Positions 1 through 12,483 of a DNA stretch of 64,000 nucleotides are shown here, one piece after another. This DNA comes from Erodium maritimum (Eukaryota; Streptophyta; Magnoliopsida; Geraniales; Geraniaceae): assembly GCA_963921825.1 (NCBI GenBank), contig OY997589.1, positions 21,101,735-21,165,734 on the forward strand, read 5' to 3'. Within the stretch, counting starts at the first letter, position 1. Every line of letters begins with the position of its first letter. The notes beneath the pieces were generated by a model. It saw nothing but the letters and a program-made list of their open reading frames with translations. It did no database searches and had not been told where the DNA came from. A program made the translations under genes and the position numbers.

Positions 1-157
1 NNNNNNNNNNNNNNNNNNNNNNNNNNNNNNNNNNNNNNNNNNNNNNNNNNNNNNNNNNNNNNNNNNNNNNNNNNNNNNNNNNNNNNNNNNNNNNNNNNNN
101 NNNNNNNNNNNNNNNNNNNNNNNNNNNNNNNNNNNNNNNNNNNNNNNNNNNNNNNNN
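1..157. other. assembly gap
   Basis: A run of N at the start of the window. It hides the 5' part of the large LTR that follows. Confidence 0.99.
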
Positions 158-1039
158 GGGCCGGGTGGGGCCCACGTGCTCGGGTTTAGTGTTCGGGAGG
201 TTTAAAACGTTCCCAGGACCATTTATCCATAACCGAATCGAAAATTGGAATTAAATTGGAAAAGTTATAATTAACGGGTTTTAGAAACTTGAAACGGTAA
301 TTAATTGACTCGGGAGTCGGAATTAAATTCGGTCAAGTACATTGGGACCCTTGAATTATTCTAAGACCGTGGAAACGAAAACGGGAATTTTGGAGCCCCG
401 GAAAGGGCATTTACAAAACCCGGGCAGATTCGTCATGTCGGGCGAATCGGGCCTTGACGGGTCCCTTATCGACAATGTCGAGTAATTGGGAAGTTTGGGG
501 AGTGATCGACATTGTCGGGGTTAAGTTTGGGCATCGAGTTTAATGATTTTCAGTTTATTCCTGCAAGTTGTTAAGTGCCTTGAATTTGTGTTCTTTTAGA
601 TCGTGCCACGGACCGAGGCAAGGGAAAGCTGGGTGAGTGACTGAGATCATCACCGGAGCTCGTTGTTTGGCTTTTGGAGAACACGCATGAGGTAGGGAAA
701 AGTAGCCGGATCTCGGCCCTGACTGGGGAAAGTTAATAGTAGAATTGCATGTGACACCGGGGTGTCGTGGGTTAAGTAGTTTTATTTAAATATTAGAAAG
801 GCATGATACAGGATCGTAACAATTATTGGAAAAGCATGTGACACTTAGTAGTGTCGTAGGAGCAGAGAACTTAGCGATGTTAGAATTACTGGAGGCATAT
901 GACCATGCCCGGAGGTTGTTTGTGAACTTATCGATATTAAGAGTAATGGAGGCATATGACCATGCCCGGAGGTTGATTGAGAAACTGTTGATATTAGGAC
1001 TGTTGGAGGCTTTGGTTAAGCCGGAGGTTGTTTGTTTAT

Positions 1040-1229
1040 TTGGTGTCTTGGGTGGCCTTGAGAGCCCGTGCTATTATTGTTGAGTCTTGGGTGGCCTTGA
1101 GAGCCCGTGCTATTATTGTTGAGTCTTGGGTGGCCATGAGAGCCCGCGCTATTATTTGTGTTTGGGTGGCCATGAGAGCCCGTGTACTAAGGTTGGTGTC
1201 TTTGGCTGGCCTGACCAAGTTAGAGTCTC

Positions 1230-1260
<31 letters not shown>

Positions 1261-1925
1261 GCAAGCATTCTTTGGCTGGCTTACGAGTTAGAGTCTCGGT
1301 AAGTTGCGAGCGTGTATTATTGTTGAGTTTGGGTGGCCATGAGTGCCTGTGGGGTTGTTGAACCCGTGTCTTTACCTTTGGTGTTTGGGTGGCCATGAGT
1401 GCCCGTGGGGTCGTTGAACCCGTGTCTTTACCTTTGGTGTTTTGGGTGGCCATGAGTGCCCGTAGGGTTGTTGAACCCGTGTATTTACTGTTGGTGGTTT
1501 GAGTGGCCGTGAGTGCCCGTGGGGTTGTTGAGTCCGTGGTTTACTGTTGGTGTATCTTGGGAGGCCGTGAGTGCCTGTGGGACTGTTGAGTCCGTGGTTT
1601 ACTGTTGGTGTATCTTGGGAGGCCGTGAGTGCCTGTGGGACTGTTGAGCCCGTGGTTTACTGTTGGTGTATCTTGGGAGGCCGTGAGTGCCTGTGGGGCT
1701 GTTGAGTCCGTGGTTTACTGTTGGTGTATCTTGGAGGCCGTGAGTGCCTGTGGGGCTGTTGAGTCTGTGTCTTTATTGTTGGTGTGTATTGGGAGGTCGT
1801 GAGTGCCCGTGGGGTTGTTGAGCCCGTGAGTTACTGTTGGTGTGTCTTGGGATGTCGTGAGTGCCTGTGGGGTTGTTGAGTCCGTTTTTTATGGTTGGTG
1901 TCTTGGGTGGCCATGAGTGCCTGTG
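1040..1925. repeat. tandem array of GGTGGCC-type units inside the LTR
   Basis: About four units of roughly 39 bp built on CTTGGGTGGCCTTGAGAGCC are followed by a poly-G tract. About ten units of roughly 56 bp built on GGCC(A/G)TGAGTGCC(C/T)GTGGG then follow. The units are degenerate but ordered. The corresponding part of the other LTR copies holds different arrays. Confidence 0.85.
1230..1258. repeat. 29-base poly-G tract
   Basis: An uninterrupted run of G (C on the other strand) between two array subfamilies. The length may be inaccurate because homopolymers are assembled poorly. It has G-quadruplex potential. Confidence 0.9.
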
Positions 1926-1999
1926 GAGTGCTGAACCTGTGTTGTTGTTGTTTGTTGAACTTGCTTGTGATTGTGATTGTGGTTACCTGAGTGAGAGAG

Positions 2000-2234
2000 G
2001 TTACTGAGACAGGTCGACCGCCTGGCCCGACTTTGTGTCGGGGAAGCGCGTGAGTGAGAGAAGTTGTAAGACAGGTCGACCGCCTGGACCGACTGGGATC
2101 GGAAAGGGCGAGGGACAGGGAAGTTGTAAGACAGGTCGACCGCCTGGACCGACTGGGATCGGAAAGGGCGAGGGACAGAGAAGTTGTAAGATAGGTCGAC
2201 CGCCTGGACCGACTGGGATCGGAAAGGGCGAGAA
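2000..2234. repeat. 60-bp tandem repeat, about four copies
   Basis: Copies start at 2061, 2121 and 2181 with a period of exactly 60 bp and are nearly identical. A more divergent copy precedes them at about 2000. Each contains ACAGGTCGACCGCCTGG. The sharp periodicity suggests recent expansion within the LTR. Confidence 0.9.
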
Positions 2235-2816
2235 ACATAATTGGTTACTGAGCAACTGGTTTGCGATCCTTTGTGATCTTGTTTGGTGTGTGATCCTTTG
2301 TGATCTTGTTTGGTGTTGCGTAGTTTCTTTTGAGTCCCTGGAAGAGGTCGTGATCGTTGTGTCGGGTCTACTTTACGTGTCAGAGTGTTGAGTTGGTCAA
2401 AGAAGGTAACAGTGGGTGTATGTTCAGTCAGAGTACTTGGGTTGGGGACAGTGTTCCCCGATGTTGACTTTGTTATCGGTGTTACCGGCATTGTCTGCTA
2501 ATTATGTCGTAGTCAGTCTGTTATCCGTGGTGGTGAGCGAACGCTCACCCCTAGCTGCTTTTCCTACAGGTACCGATGATTGGACTAGGTGAGCTTCTGA
2601 AGCTTGAAGAACTAGGAGCGGGATTCTGGGTTTATTTTGAGTCTAGCGACGGATACCATACTTTTGTCCACTTATTGGGACGTGTTTTAAGCTGTAAATA
2701 TTATTTTGTTGAACAAATGTTGTTTTTAAAGTGGTTTAATGTAAAAGGTTTCAAAATGTTTTATTATTTTAAATACTCGCATCCCGAGTTCGGTTTACTG
2801 AAATTGGGGCGTGACA

Positions 2817-3590
2817 GGATGTGAAAAAGGATTCATTTCGCCCCCAAAAAGAAGAAGAACTCCTTGGTCCATAAGTACCATATCTTGGTCCAGAAGTACC
2901 ATATCTTAGTGACATTGGGGCGTTAATGTATCTTGCTAATTACACCCGTCATGATATTGCATTTTCTATTAATTTCCTAACAAGATTTAGTTCTTCTCCA
3001 ATTCGAAGACATTGAACTGGTGTCATTTTTTTTATGATATCTTAGAGGAACATTAGATTTGGGGTTATTTTATTCAAAAGACTCGAAGTCTGAATTGATT
3101 GGATATGGTTGATGTCAGATACTTATCTGATCCCCACAAAGCGTGGTCACAAACTTGGCATGTATTTACATATAGTGACACCGCTATATCTTGGCGCTCA
3201 ACAAAACAGACCCTTACAACCATTTCTTTAAATAACGTTGAATTGATAACTCTTCATAAAGAAAGTCCTGAATGTATATGGCTAAGGTCTTTGATCCATC
3301 ATATCCAAGAATCATGCGATCTTTCAATAAATAAAGGAAGCTCAACTATCTTATTCGAAGATAATACAACTTTACTCGGATCAAAGGAGGCTACATCAAA
3401 GGAGATAGAAAGAAACACATTTCTCCTAAGTTCTTCTTTACTCATGAACTTCATAAAAAGGGAGATATCAATATTTTTCAAAATTCATTCTCGTGACAAT
3501 CTTGCAGATTTGTTCACTAAAGCGCTTCTTACAACTTCCTTTGAAAAGTTGGTCTACAAGATCAACATGAGAAAACTCCGTGATTTATGA
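2817..3590 (+). pseudogene. Ty1/copia pol remnant (end of RT and RNase H)
   Basis: Translated pieces match the plant Copia reverse-transcriptase tail (a YLANYTRHDIAFSIN-like segment near 2928-2975) and RNase H (YLSDPHKAWSQTWHVF near 3117; ISWRSTKQTL near 3189; LADLFTKAL near 3500). The last frame is open from 3099 to the stop at 3588. Upstream the frame is broken by stops and shifts, and a 21-bp block around 2862-2905 is duplicated. Gag, protease and integrase are absent because the large LTR cuts in at 2816. Non-functional. Confidence 0.85.
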
Positions 3591-3813
3591 GGAGATGTTG
3601 CAATTAGGGGGAGAAATACGTGTTACACTCTTTTCCCTTGCTTTAGGTTTTATCTTAATGAGTTTTCCTAACAAGGTTTTTAATGAGATAACTTATATAC
3701 GTACTGTACAAATTATGTACTCTTTTTTCTTCTAGGGTTTTTCCCACTAGGTTTTTCCTAGAAAGGTTTTAACGAGACATAATAATATGTGTACGTGTCA
3801 TCCAAAAGGGGAG

Positions 3814-4090
3814 TGTTATGAAAATATGTGTTGGATAACTAATTCATTTCATGGAGACTTAAGTTGCAAGACTTTTAGCTTTCCATTCCCTTCTTTTGTG
3901 TAGGTTAATGTGTATAGGCTAATGCCATTAAGGTTATGACCTTTCATGTGCATGTTATGAGCCTATAAATAAAGGCTATTATAAAAGATGAAAGGATGTC
4001 AATGAAATAATCTATTCTACTCTCTATGTTTTCTTGTTCTCTCTAATATCATTCTTCCATTTAGAACATTTTGTTCTTACTTTCACAACA
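3814..4090 (+). mobile_element. 3' LTR of the Copia remnant
   Basis: The LTR starts TGTTATG right after a polypurine tract (CCAAAAGGGGAG, 3802-3813) and ends TTCACAACA. It is 277 bp with TG/CA ends and a TATAAATAAA element near 3963. The matching 5' LTR is outside the window. The stretch 3591-3801 is untranslated internal sequence. Confidence 0.8.
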
Positions 4091-4340
4091 AATCAAAATA
4101 TTAACCCCATTTCTTAATCGAGGAAACTATATTTTTTACGGTACAATTGTAAGAAGTGGAATAGTAATTTACCTTCCATCATATTAGGCTTAATGTAAGA
4201 CTATTTTTTAAAAACATGTAAGACTATTAATTGTTGGTATAAACGTATAAGTATACAGATGAGAGCTTAATTCTTCTTATAATCTCTCTCTTTAAACTCT
4301 ACGGGGTCTAGATCTTTCAACTCCAATTGTTACCATTGGT
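4091..4340. other. AT-rich spacer
   Basis: Nothing recognised apart from AT-rich sequence downstream of the LTR. Confidence 0.5.
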
Positions 4341-5535
4341 GCTCGCTCGGGCTCAGACCTTTGGGGCTATCGATGGGGTTGGTCTCTCAGCCCCCAACTT
4401 CTCTTTTCTCATCCTTCGTGTCCGTCTTAGAGTCCCACAAAAAGAAGCTGTTTGAACCCAACCGCCTCCACCGCCGTGCCCCCTGGTTCTTCCTCTCCTC
4501 CTCCTCCTCCTCCTCGGTCGACCATTTTCTCTGCCCCTCGTCCTCTACCGACCACCTGCTCCGCTCCTCGACGGTTCTTCTCCCCTATCATATAGACTGT
4601 TTTACCATCGGTTGTGTTGGTTGTTCCGACCAGGACGGTTTGCACATCTCCTAATCGACTCTCGCTGGAAGTTATGGTGGAGGCTGCAACCCGTTGCCCT
4701 AGTCAAGATCGGTATTGATCTCGTCGGACCTTACCAGCTTGGTACGAGGTCCGTGCTCTTCCATCCATGTATGGCCGGTCGGAGAGGAAACTCCCCCTCC
4801 TGGTGTACGGAAGTCTCTCTCGTTCGTGGGTTGTGACTTCTTGTTCGTGGGCCTTTGTCGTGGCCGCCTGTTTGAGGGCCAAAGTTGTGGTTGACTCCAC
4901 GTGAGTCGGGATAGCTCCACCACCTCTCCAAATTTTTAGAATCTCCGCATTTGTGCACGACTCTCCCTGGCTTCCGCTCTCAACAGCCAGGCTTCTCGAA
5001 CTAGGATGATTCTATTCTCCCTCGCCAGTCTACCTTTGAAATGCCCCCGATCTGCTCTACCGCCACTCCAATAATGCTTTGGACCGTATTCGGTATTACT
5101 CGGTGTCGCCATCACCGTCAAGCAAAGGAGATCCCGACCCGTTGATGTCTGTCTCTCAACATCGATAAACACCCCGACCCTCAAGAGCAGGGGCTCAATG
5201 CGAGGTCAAAACTTGTTGGGCCAAAAAAAAGCGAGTCTTTTAGGCCTCTTCACTGTGGTTTGGGACCCGTCATCCATTAAGCCAAGAAAACCACCATTTG
5301 TAGTATCTAGCTCCTTGGTATTACATCATCGTTCATATCTTCAGTTGCCGAATCTGTTTTGCCAAACCGTGTAGAAATCTTTTATATTCAACCAAGTGTG
5401 CTAGATCGCCTGTCTTGTTTAAAACGGGAGACTCCGACCGTTATCTCGACTTGTATTGAGTTTCATCCTTTGACTTGGTTGTTGTTTTCATTTGGGATAT
5501 GATTGAATGTAAGCATAACCTTTCTTAAAAAAAAA
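4341..5535 (+). mobile_element. probable LINE-type retroposon, no RT
   Basis: A GC-rich, pyrimidine-rich 5' part (CTC-rich near 4490-4515) leads into a T-rich 3' part ending in A9 at 5527-5535. This architecture resembles the other RT-less retroposons of the window. Frames are short and unrecognised. I could not find a matching TSD, so the left boundary is approximate. Confidence 0.4.
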
Positions 5536-5701
5536 TACTTGTCGGTATATTTCACATTATGATTCAACTTAGCTTGAATGAGGCCCTTTAAGCTAATGAG
5601 ATCGGCCATGTCGGCCCAATAACATTATGCTTTATTGGACTGTTGTTATTTAATAACTTAATTTCCAGTTGTGGACCACTTCAATTTTAGTTGTTCTTGT
5701 T

Positions 5702-7100
5702 TTTTTGAGCGAAAGAGACAAATTAAATTAATATGAGACTATCAAACAGAACGAGGAATAAGGGGAGTAGTATATCCGAAGACTAACTACAACAAATCCA
5801 CCAAAGGAACCTGAGGTATAGTCGGGTTTTTTGAGTGACCAAGCACTTAGTTTTAACAATTAAATGACTAGACCAACCTAAAACGAAAAACAAGGAACTA
5901 AGAGTCAGACAAGAAGACTTAAGATGACTACCTAAACTTGACCAAAAAACATATTCGGCTCGACCTGAGCCTACCCATCATAGTCTAGAAACTTGTGGAT
6001 CCGTCAACCGAGATCACTAGGTGTCTGGGAGACGCGCGTGGTGTAGGGTGGGATTACATTATATGGTAGAGCCCCCCTTTACAAGGCAGGTTGCTAGTTC
6101 TCCAATGCAGCCCCTCACAAAAGGCCCATATGGATCCCGACGGGGTTGTTTTCCAGCAAACACATGAATTCCTTGTACTCCTTCCAATCCATATGCCATT
6201 CTCTTCCTGTAGAGCGGGACGAGCATAGGCTCTAGGCCCCTGGGAGAAACCCTAGATATCCTCCTAGAGAAACAACGATTTTTGTCGTACCAATTCTCGG
6301 GTTAGGCAAGATGGTGGGCATCGCCCAACCCTCATCTGCCCCTAGAAGAAAGGAGGCTTAGGTTGGGTTGGACGTCCCAACTGATTCTCTCGATTTAGGT
6401 AGGACATCAGACCTCAATCGTGGAGTCGGACACAAGAGAGTATTTGTAGTAGACGACGGTTCCTTGTGCTTTATGACCTCCTCATGCAACTTCTTTTAGT
6501 GAAGGTACGGTCCTTAATAGCCCCAATCCCGATCGTTGGTGGACCCTCGATCCAAGGGCGGTAATAAAGAGAAACCCCACCCTTGAGTTCGCATCGGAGT
6601 AGGAGACCTAAGACGACGACCCCTTCATTCCGAAAATGAGGAGATAAAAGGTAGCCGAAGGATGACACCTAGATATTTAGCCGGATTGGGGGAACAAGAG
6701 GTCATGGCGGGATCTTCGGGAGGCCCAACACCAACTCTCCTCGCGTCAGTGTTCTCGCGACGCTAACGCGTCGTTGTTAGAGTGTTGTGAGTCAAACCTC
6801 TTTGTAAAACAAGGCCTTGATAGATCCATCTCCATCGAAACGGAGACCCTTCATCAACATGGTTGTGATCTCCCAGGTCGACAAGGATTCCCTAGACGAG
6901 TCAGGATGACCTTGCGTAGAAGGCGAGGGCGGCTAACGTTGTGCGATGGGCGAGGCGGCGAGACCAGAGACGTTTGAGATGACATGGGGCCTTGTACTGA
7001 GCAACATCGACAAAGACTAAAGGAGACTTGGCATAGAAGGGGATGCAGGCATGGCGGAGATCAAAGGCCTCTTGAAGGGCATCTTGTGGCCGTTTGGTTT
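5702..7100 (-). mobile_element. LINE-like relic, 3' end at left
   Basis: On the minus strand the element ends in CTCTTTCGCTCAAAAAAA (5702-5719), the same style of 3' end as the LINE at 53583. Upstream sequence has only broken frames. A decayed ORF1 C-terminus is plausible but no domain is secure. The right boundary is approximate and no TSD was found. Confidence 0.4.
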
Positions 7101-7463
7101 AGAGAAAAATGTGAACGGCATGACGGGGAACCGAGGATGAGTGGACGTACGTCAATCATGCTGATGAGTGGGCGTGGGTAGGGAAAGCACTCCCCGCCCC
7201 GTACCCCGCACTATTATTTCACAATAAAATATTATATACATAATAATAATAACAATACACTTGTCTAAGAACATTTTCTCATGTATAAACCTTTGTTGTG
7301 TGGTCATGTTTGTAGAAATAAAGCAATGTTTTTTTCTTCGTTTACAGAACACGCTAATACAAAATTTGTTCTTGTTCGATACCGTGATAGAGTTTATAAC
7401 TTTTGTCAATGAAATTGTATTCACAACAGAATATATTTTTGGAAATATTAGTTTAACTTATTT

Positions 7464-7711
7464 AGATATTTGAGTTATGATTATGATTCGATATTAATAT
7501 AATATAATATAATATAATATAATATAATATAATATAATATAATATAATATAATATAATATAATATAATATAATATAATATAATATAATATAATATAATAT
7601 AATATAAATGTATCACCTTGTTACATATACATAAGGTGATATAATTATATTATATATGATTATCATTTATATCTATATTAATATCAAATCATAATCATAA
7701 CTCAAATATCT
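7464..7711. repeat. palindromic foldback element with (TAATA)n core
   Basis: A 37-bp terminal inverted repeat (AGATATTTGAGTTATGATTA... at 7464-7500 and its complement at 7675-7711) has a single mismatch. Between the arms lies about 110 bp of a perfect 5-bp TAATA microsatellite (about 7497-7607) and a small hairpin around ATCACCTTGTTACATATACATAAGGTGAT. It resembles a MITE or a long AT cruciform. No coding capacity. Confidence 0.85.
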
Positions 7712-7839
7712 TAAAAGTTGGAATAACAAGTTAAATTTAAAATTTTCAACATGATGATTCTATTTGTACCATTATGAAGTCAAGTTGAAAACTCTAAGTT
7801 TTATGTTATAAGATAAAACTTTTTACGTCCGGCTCGTAC

Positions 7840-9406
7840 GAATTCTCCCTCGCAGCGAAGGTCGCAGGGGATCGATCATACAACCAACACATCGTCTGTG
7901 CGATGATGTTGCGGAAATGGAGGGTTACGGGGATTCAGGTGGAGTTCATGTCTCCCGACGTCACGGGCTACCACTTCCCGTCAGCCAAGATCATGGAGGA
8001 CATCCGCCATAGGGGTACATGGAGCTTTAAGGGATATCCCCTCCTCCTTGAACCACTTCGACGATTCGATCGGGCGGAAGAGATCAGCTTCAATCATGTG
8101 GAACTCGGGGTCAGGGCATTCAATATACCGGGAGGAGCCAGAAATAGCTACATCCGGGGTCTCGTTGCGGCGCGTAGGCACGCAAATCCTATAGGCTCCA
8201 ATCTCGTCGGTCCGACGGGAGGATAGCCATCTTTGGATGAGGGTTCGTATGGAACTGTCTCGACCCTTACGGCGCAGAACCCGACTCCGCTTCCCAGGTA
8301 CTGATTCCTCTGTTGTGATTGATCTACAGTACGAAAGAGTGGTGGATTTTTGTCGCAGGTGCGACATGCTGACACACATGTTAATGCACTGCCAGACCCC
8401 GTTGCCGGGGATTGGCCGGGAGGAGATTCGATATGATGGTTCTATCCTGGTCCCAAGGGACCTGGATGTGGACCGGTTGCTGCAAGCGGTCTGGAATGCA
8501 CCCCCTGCATCACACCCGACGATCACGTATCTTTTGAGTGATCTCACCCTGAACTCTATGGTCCGTTCTAGGGAAATCACCATGGACGCTTAATCGTCCA
8601 CTGCAGGCACTTCAAAGCCTGACTACCTAGCTAAGGTTAACCGGGAAGGGTTGATCAATATTTTGTAGGGGGTGGCCATGGAGCACCCACACCGCCCCCC
8701 AAGTCCACAAAACATGACTACCTGGCTAACATCCGTCTTGCTGTCGGCCTAGTGATCCGAGCTGCCCCCGGATACAATGCGATGATGAGGGAGGGAGAGG
8801 AGACAGATCCACGGGGCTATTAGACGGACCCCCAGGAGAGCCTAGGGAAAGGTGGACCCAGCCGAGGAAAATGCAAGATGACCACTCTGAAGACCAGAAG
8901 TGGTTCGATGTATGCACGCCCACCGGAGACAAAGAAGCAGAGGGGAGATCCGGTTACCCAGCCGCAGCCCTGGTACCCGCCCTTTCAGGGGACGGATCGA
9001 GCAGATGGAGCGGAGGTCCAGCGGCCTCCGATGGAGGAATGATGGAGTCGGCCCCAGACTATACCTACAGACCCGGGACAACCACTGCTGGGAGGTCCCG
9101 GGCAGCCTGCAGTATCAGCACCAGTTATTTCTGTTATTTTTATTATTTATATTTTTGTTGGGACGCTTTACTTTTTGCGGATTTTAGAACTTGGTTTATT
9201 TCCCTCGTTATGTTGGAACGGCGGTAGGGATTTGTCTTGAGTTATTGCCCACGATTTCAAGTGGGCTAATATTATGGGTCCATGAGCGTCGGGCTTGCTA
9301 CGGTCGGCCCGGACAAATATCTGGAACCCGAGGCGGTCACGCCTCATCCTGTTTGATTGCCATTTGGCATTAATGAAAGTCTCCGGTTACCCGTTTTAAA
9401 AAAAAA
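7840..9406 (+). mobile_element. LINE derivative with decayed ORF1 and no RT
   Basis: The ORF1 remnants (next entry) are followed within about 1 kb by a LINE 3' end: AT-rich 3' UTR, ATTAATGAAAGTC and A9 at 9398-9406. No endonuclease, RT or RNase H sequence lies between, so the element is internally deleted or belongs to a family without ORF2. The 5' boundary is approximate and no clear TSD was found. Confidence 0.6.
7903..8593 (+). pseudogene. LINE ORF1: DUF4283-like domain plus zinc knuckle, frameshifted
   Basis: Frame 7903-8226 gives a DUF4283-like region (WSFKGYPLLLEPL is the typical core). Frame 8237-8593 continues with a zf-CCHC_4 knuckle whose Cys-X2-Cys-X4-His-X4-Cys lies at 8351-8392 (CRRCDMLTHMLMHC). 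A frameshift separates the two. In plant L1-type LINEs this domain pair forms the nucleic-acid-binding ORF1 protein. Non-functional here. Confidence 0.7.
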
Positions 9407-9539
9407 GATATTTCGTTAAGACACTTTCTATTATATGTAAACTATTATGAGACATGAATATCATTGTCATGTGATGTTTATTTTATATGTATGTTGTTTT
9501 AAAATTATGAATTGACTATGCATGTTGTTTAAAATTATG

Positions 9540-9790
9540 GATTGAGAATTGTCATTTCAAATTTGCATTTTTTTCGCGTGATGAGAATGGGGCGGGAACG
9601 GGGTAAGGAATAAATTCCCCCGCGGGACGAGAATGGGGCGGGGAATAAAATCCCCATTACCCACCTCGTCCCCGCGGGGCGGGGTCAACGTGGGGCAGGG
9701 GAAAGGATGGGGCGAGTGTCGGGGACGCTGGACATGGACTAGGGTCCCGTCCCAACCCTGTCCCATTGTCATCCCTACATGGGAGGGGTC
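9540..9790. repeat. GGGGCGGGG-rich low-complexity segment, possible hAT end
   Basis: The segment alternates GAATGGGGCGGGAACGGGG with its complement and ends with CCCATTGTCATCCCTA. Plant hAT-derived repeats often end this way. No partner terminus or 8-bp duplication was found, so the class is uncertain. Confidence 0.35.
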
Positions 9791-10206
9791 CCTAGGAAAA
9801 GCTCTGTCTCCCTTTGAAACTAATGGCAGTAGGTTCGGTCGTACTATAGAAAGTATGCAGCAGCTAGGCACTACCTTGAGCAGTAGTCATCGATTTCGTA
9901 GTAATTTCTTTTTCGTTTTAGTTGGCCTTTATGACTTTTCAAAAAATTGCATGTGTCGGTTCATTTGTCTCAAAGTTATGTGTAGACAGACCTACAAGGC
10001 ACAATACCATGTAATAACTCTTTTATTGTGGTTAGGGGTTTCCCTGATGCACTTCTATTGTCGTTTTAAACTCTATTTACTGAAATTGCACCTTCTTAGT
10101 AAAAGAAATGTGTCTAAACCTAATTACCTCTGTATCAAAACTATGCTTCATTATCAATTCTCTCTCAACCTTGAAAGCTTTTTCCTAGCCCTAGCCGTGC
10201 AACGCT

Positions 10207-11067
10207 ATGATGCTCTCCTCTCCTCCCCCCGCCGCCGTGTCCTCTACTACAGTTATGCCTCTGGCGATTGCTGCTGCTCCTATCAGTGCTGCTCCTCTCC
10301 CTCTGTCTTGTACTCCGCAACCCGCTATCGGTACTGGGGACAAGAACTATCGTCGGCACAAACCAAAGCCTACCCCCATGGCTCCTTCTTCGACATCACC
10401 TGTCCCGCTGCCGCCAAGTCCTCCTCCTCCTCGGGGTGGGAACCTGAACATGATCTCATTCTTGGTGGGATCATCCTCTCTAGCTTTGATCACAAAACCG
10501 AAGCGGGGAAGGCCTCAGCGTCGCCCCACGTTGCCTTCCTCCCCAAGTAAGGGTCTTCTCGCCTTACCTCCCCCGAACCCTAGTGTGTCGCCTTGTCCTG
10601 CAAGTCGCAACCTCGCTCTGGTTCCTCTAAACCCTAGCGCAACACTTCCTTCTGCGATCCATGACCTTGTTCTGGCTCCGCTACCTGGCGGCGGGGTTCC
10701 TAGGATTTCGGCGCCACCCGGTATTACCCCAACCCTACCTAGGGTTAACTGTCCCCTAAGTCATGATCCTGGTCTGACGTCCGTTCCTAAGATTATATGG
10801 GACCAGGTACACATTCCTATTAATGATGCCTCAGGTGCTAACCCAAGTGTGCTTCCTCCGCTACGGAAGGACCCGAAGAAAGGGAAGGACCCTATGGAAG
10901 AACTCCCGAGGACGACAGTGCTGGCTATGGGGTTAGGACGATGCCTCCCTAATCAGGCCACGAAACCACTTATCCCGACGGCCCTAAGGATACCGGCGGG
11001 GATGACGTCGAACCGGTCGCGACACTTGAGTATAGAGGAGTTTCCTTCGCCTCGGCTGACAGAGTGA
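10207..11067 (+). pseudogene. LINE ORF1 N-terminal part (proline-rich)
   Basis: A 286-codon open frame starts shortly after the 5' end of the element. It is rich in Pro, Ser and Ala, with runs such as PLPPSPPPPRGG, and has basic patches near residues 95-110. This composition is usual for the disordered N-terminus of plant LINE ORF1. It ends in a TGA that overlaps the next ATG by four bases. The homologous downstream domain lies in another frame, so the original protein is interrupted. Confidence 0.6.
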
Positions 11068-11828
11068 TGGATCTTCAATCATCATTGGAGGGTCTGCAGG
11101 ATGGGTTCTCCTCCTGTTCCTTGGAAGAAGAGGAAGAAATCGAGGTCGTGGTCCCGACGTTGGCTGCTCTCACTCGCCAACATTGGGGAATGCTGGGACG
11201 TCTCTGGTCCCCGAAGTCTCCATGGATGGAAACGCTCCTACGTATCATCACTAACGCATGGGGAAAGGTTGTAGAAGGACTGGTGGTTAAAGACCTAGGG
11301 TCGGGTTTGTTTGGTTTTTACTTCCGGTCTTCTGAGTCTCGGTCCTGAGTTCGAAGTAACGAACCCTGGTGCTTTGATGGCAGGGTCCTGTTGCTTGGAG
11401 ATTTGGACCCGTGTGCTCGGGAGATGCCTATTCTGGACATGGTGCAACTTTGGGTACATGCTCGAGGGCTGTCGCCTCTTGTTCGGACAAGGGAGACGGG
11501 GACCCGTATCGGCGACGCACTAGGGATGTGCGTGGATGTCCCATGTGATCAATGAGGCATGTACTGTGGAGGGACCGTCAAAGTTCGTTTCTGGAACCTC
11601 CTCGAAAAGCCACTACGAAAGGGACTAATGCTTAGGTTCTCAGAGTTCCCGAAGACGATCAACGTGGAGCTCACATACACGAAGCTTCCAAGCTTATGTT
11701 ATAATTGTGGTCGTCTTGGTCATGTTCTAAAGGATTGCATGTGTGCGGTTAGAGGCCCCCTGCGGTTCGGTGTCTCCTTGTTGGAGTACAACCGGGGGAA
11801 GCAGGTCAAGGCGTATGCCACATACTAA
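11064..11828 (+). pseudogene. LINE ORF1 DUF4283-like region and zinc knuckle, frameshifted
   Basis: Frames 11064-11348, 11311-11523 and 11559-11828 together carry a DUF4283-like region and then a clear knuckle CYNCGRLGHVLKDC at 11697-11738 (C-X2-C-X4-H-X4-C). At least two frameshifts interrupt the domain. Pro- and Gly-rich C-terminal sequence follows to about 12167. Known plant LINE ORF1 proteins of this type bind element RNA; this copy cannot make an intact one. Confidence 0.7.
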
Positions 11829-12483
11829 GGAGACTCGATCCGTCTACCTAGTCCGCTAGGATCCGGCCCTCAGGGTCCCTCGAGCATGCATAAGGGCCCG
11901 CAGCCCCTCATGCCCCCTCGGTTGGGGCAGCAGGGTTCGACTAGTGGGGCTCTGCCTCAGCCACCTGCTTCTCCAACACGAAAGGATCCACTACCGTGCT
12001 CAGGCCACCTGGATGGGAGAGCTCGTGAGGGCTTGGAAGCACATGAGGATGGAACTTCTGGAGCTGCTGGAGCCGGGGTCAACCAGAACACTTTGAAACG
12101 GTCAACAGTTGGGGACCCCCAAGAGGATCAATTCAGGGCGGGGAAACATCCCCGCCAGGAGAAATGAGTGGTACGCCGTGCATCTGGGACTGGCTCTAGG
12201 AGGGCCCCCTGTACAATGTGCTGCCTCCCCCCTTCACCATTACCGTTGAGGTCCCTCAGGATCTCCGGTATCCCATTCCCCCTCTCCGCCTTCTGTCATG
12301 GCCCATGAGGCATCACAATACCGTTATCGTCGGTTATGGCACTAAAAGGACCAGAGAACCTTTGTTCATCTATTCTGACTTTCTATTCGTGGTCGGAGAA
12401 CCTGTTTCCCGACGCACAATAATATAATCAATTTGAATCAATAATATTTGCACCTTTGGTTAAAAAAAAAACTATGCTTCATT

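Larger units (their letters stand above)
158..2816 (+). mobile_element. large LTR, family A, 5'-incomplete
   Basis: The segment ends in GGGGCGTGACA and shares blocks in the same order with 34215-37013 and, reversed, with 56552-59209. Shared blocks include a GACAATGTCGAGTAATTGGG motif, a GAGGTAGGGAAAAGTAGCCGG motif and a GTGAGCG...CTCACCCC...CTGCTTTTCCTAC stretch. The other two copies run from TGTAAG to GTGACA and have 5-bp TSDs, so this is an LTR whose start lies in or before the gap. No coding sequence is credible; short open frames come from tandem arrays. In many plant genomes an LTR end of this type is followed by an iMet primer-binding site, but here Copia sequence follows directly, so a solo LTR is likely. 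The orientation and the Gypsy-like assignment are inferences. Confidence 0.75.
10153..12471 (+). mobile_element. ORF1-only LINE with TSDs
   Basis: The element is bounded by the direct repeat CTATGCTTCATT (10141-10152 and 12472-12483), preceded by A-runs at both sites. It ends with an A-tract at 12462-12471. Inside are a short 5' leader, a proline-rich N-terminus, DUF4283-like and zinc-knuckle ORF1 sequence and an AT-rich 3' UTR. Endonuclease and reverse transcriptase are wholly absent, although both ends are defined by the TSD. It is therefore an internally deleted, non-autonomous LINE of about 2.3 kb. It lies directly upstream of the LMBR1 gene and probably limits that gene's promoter to about 350 bp. 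Confidence 0.85.
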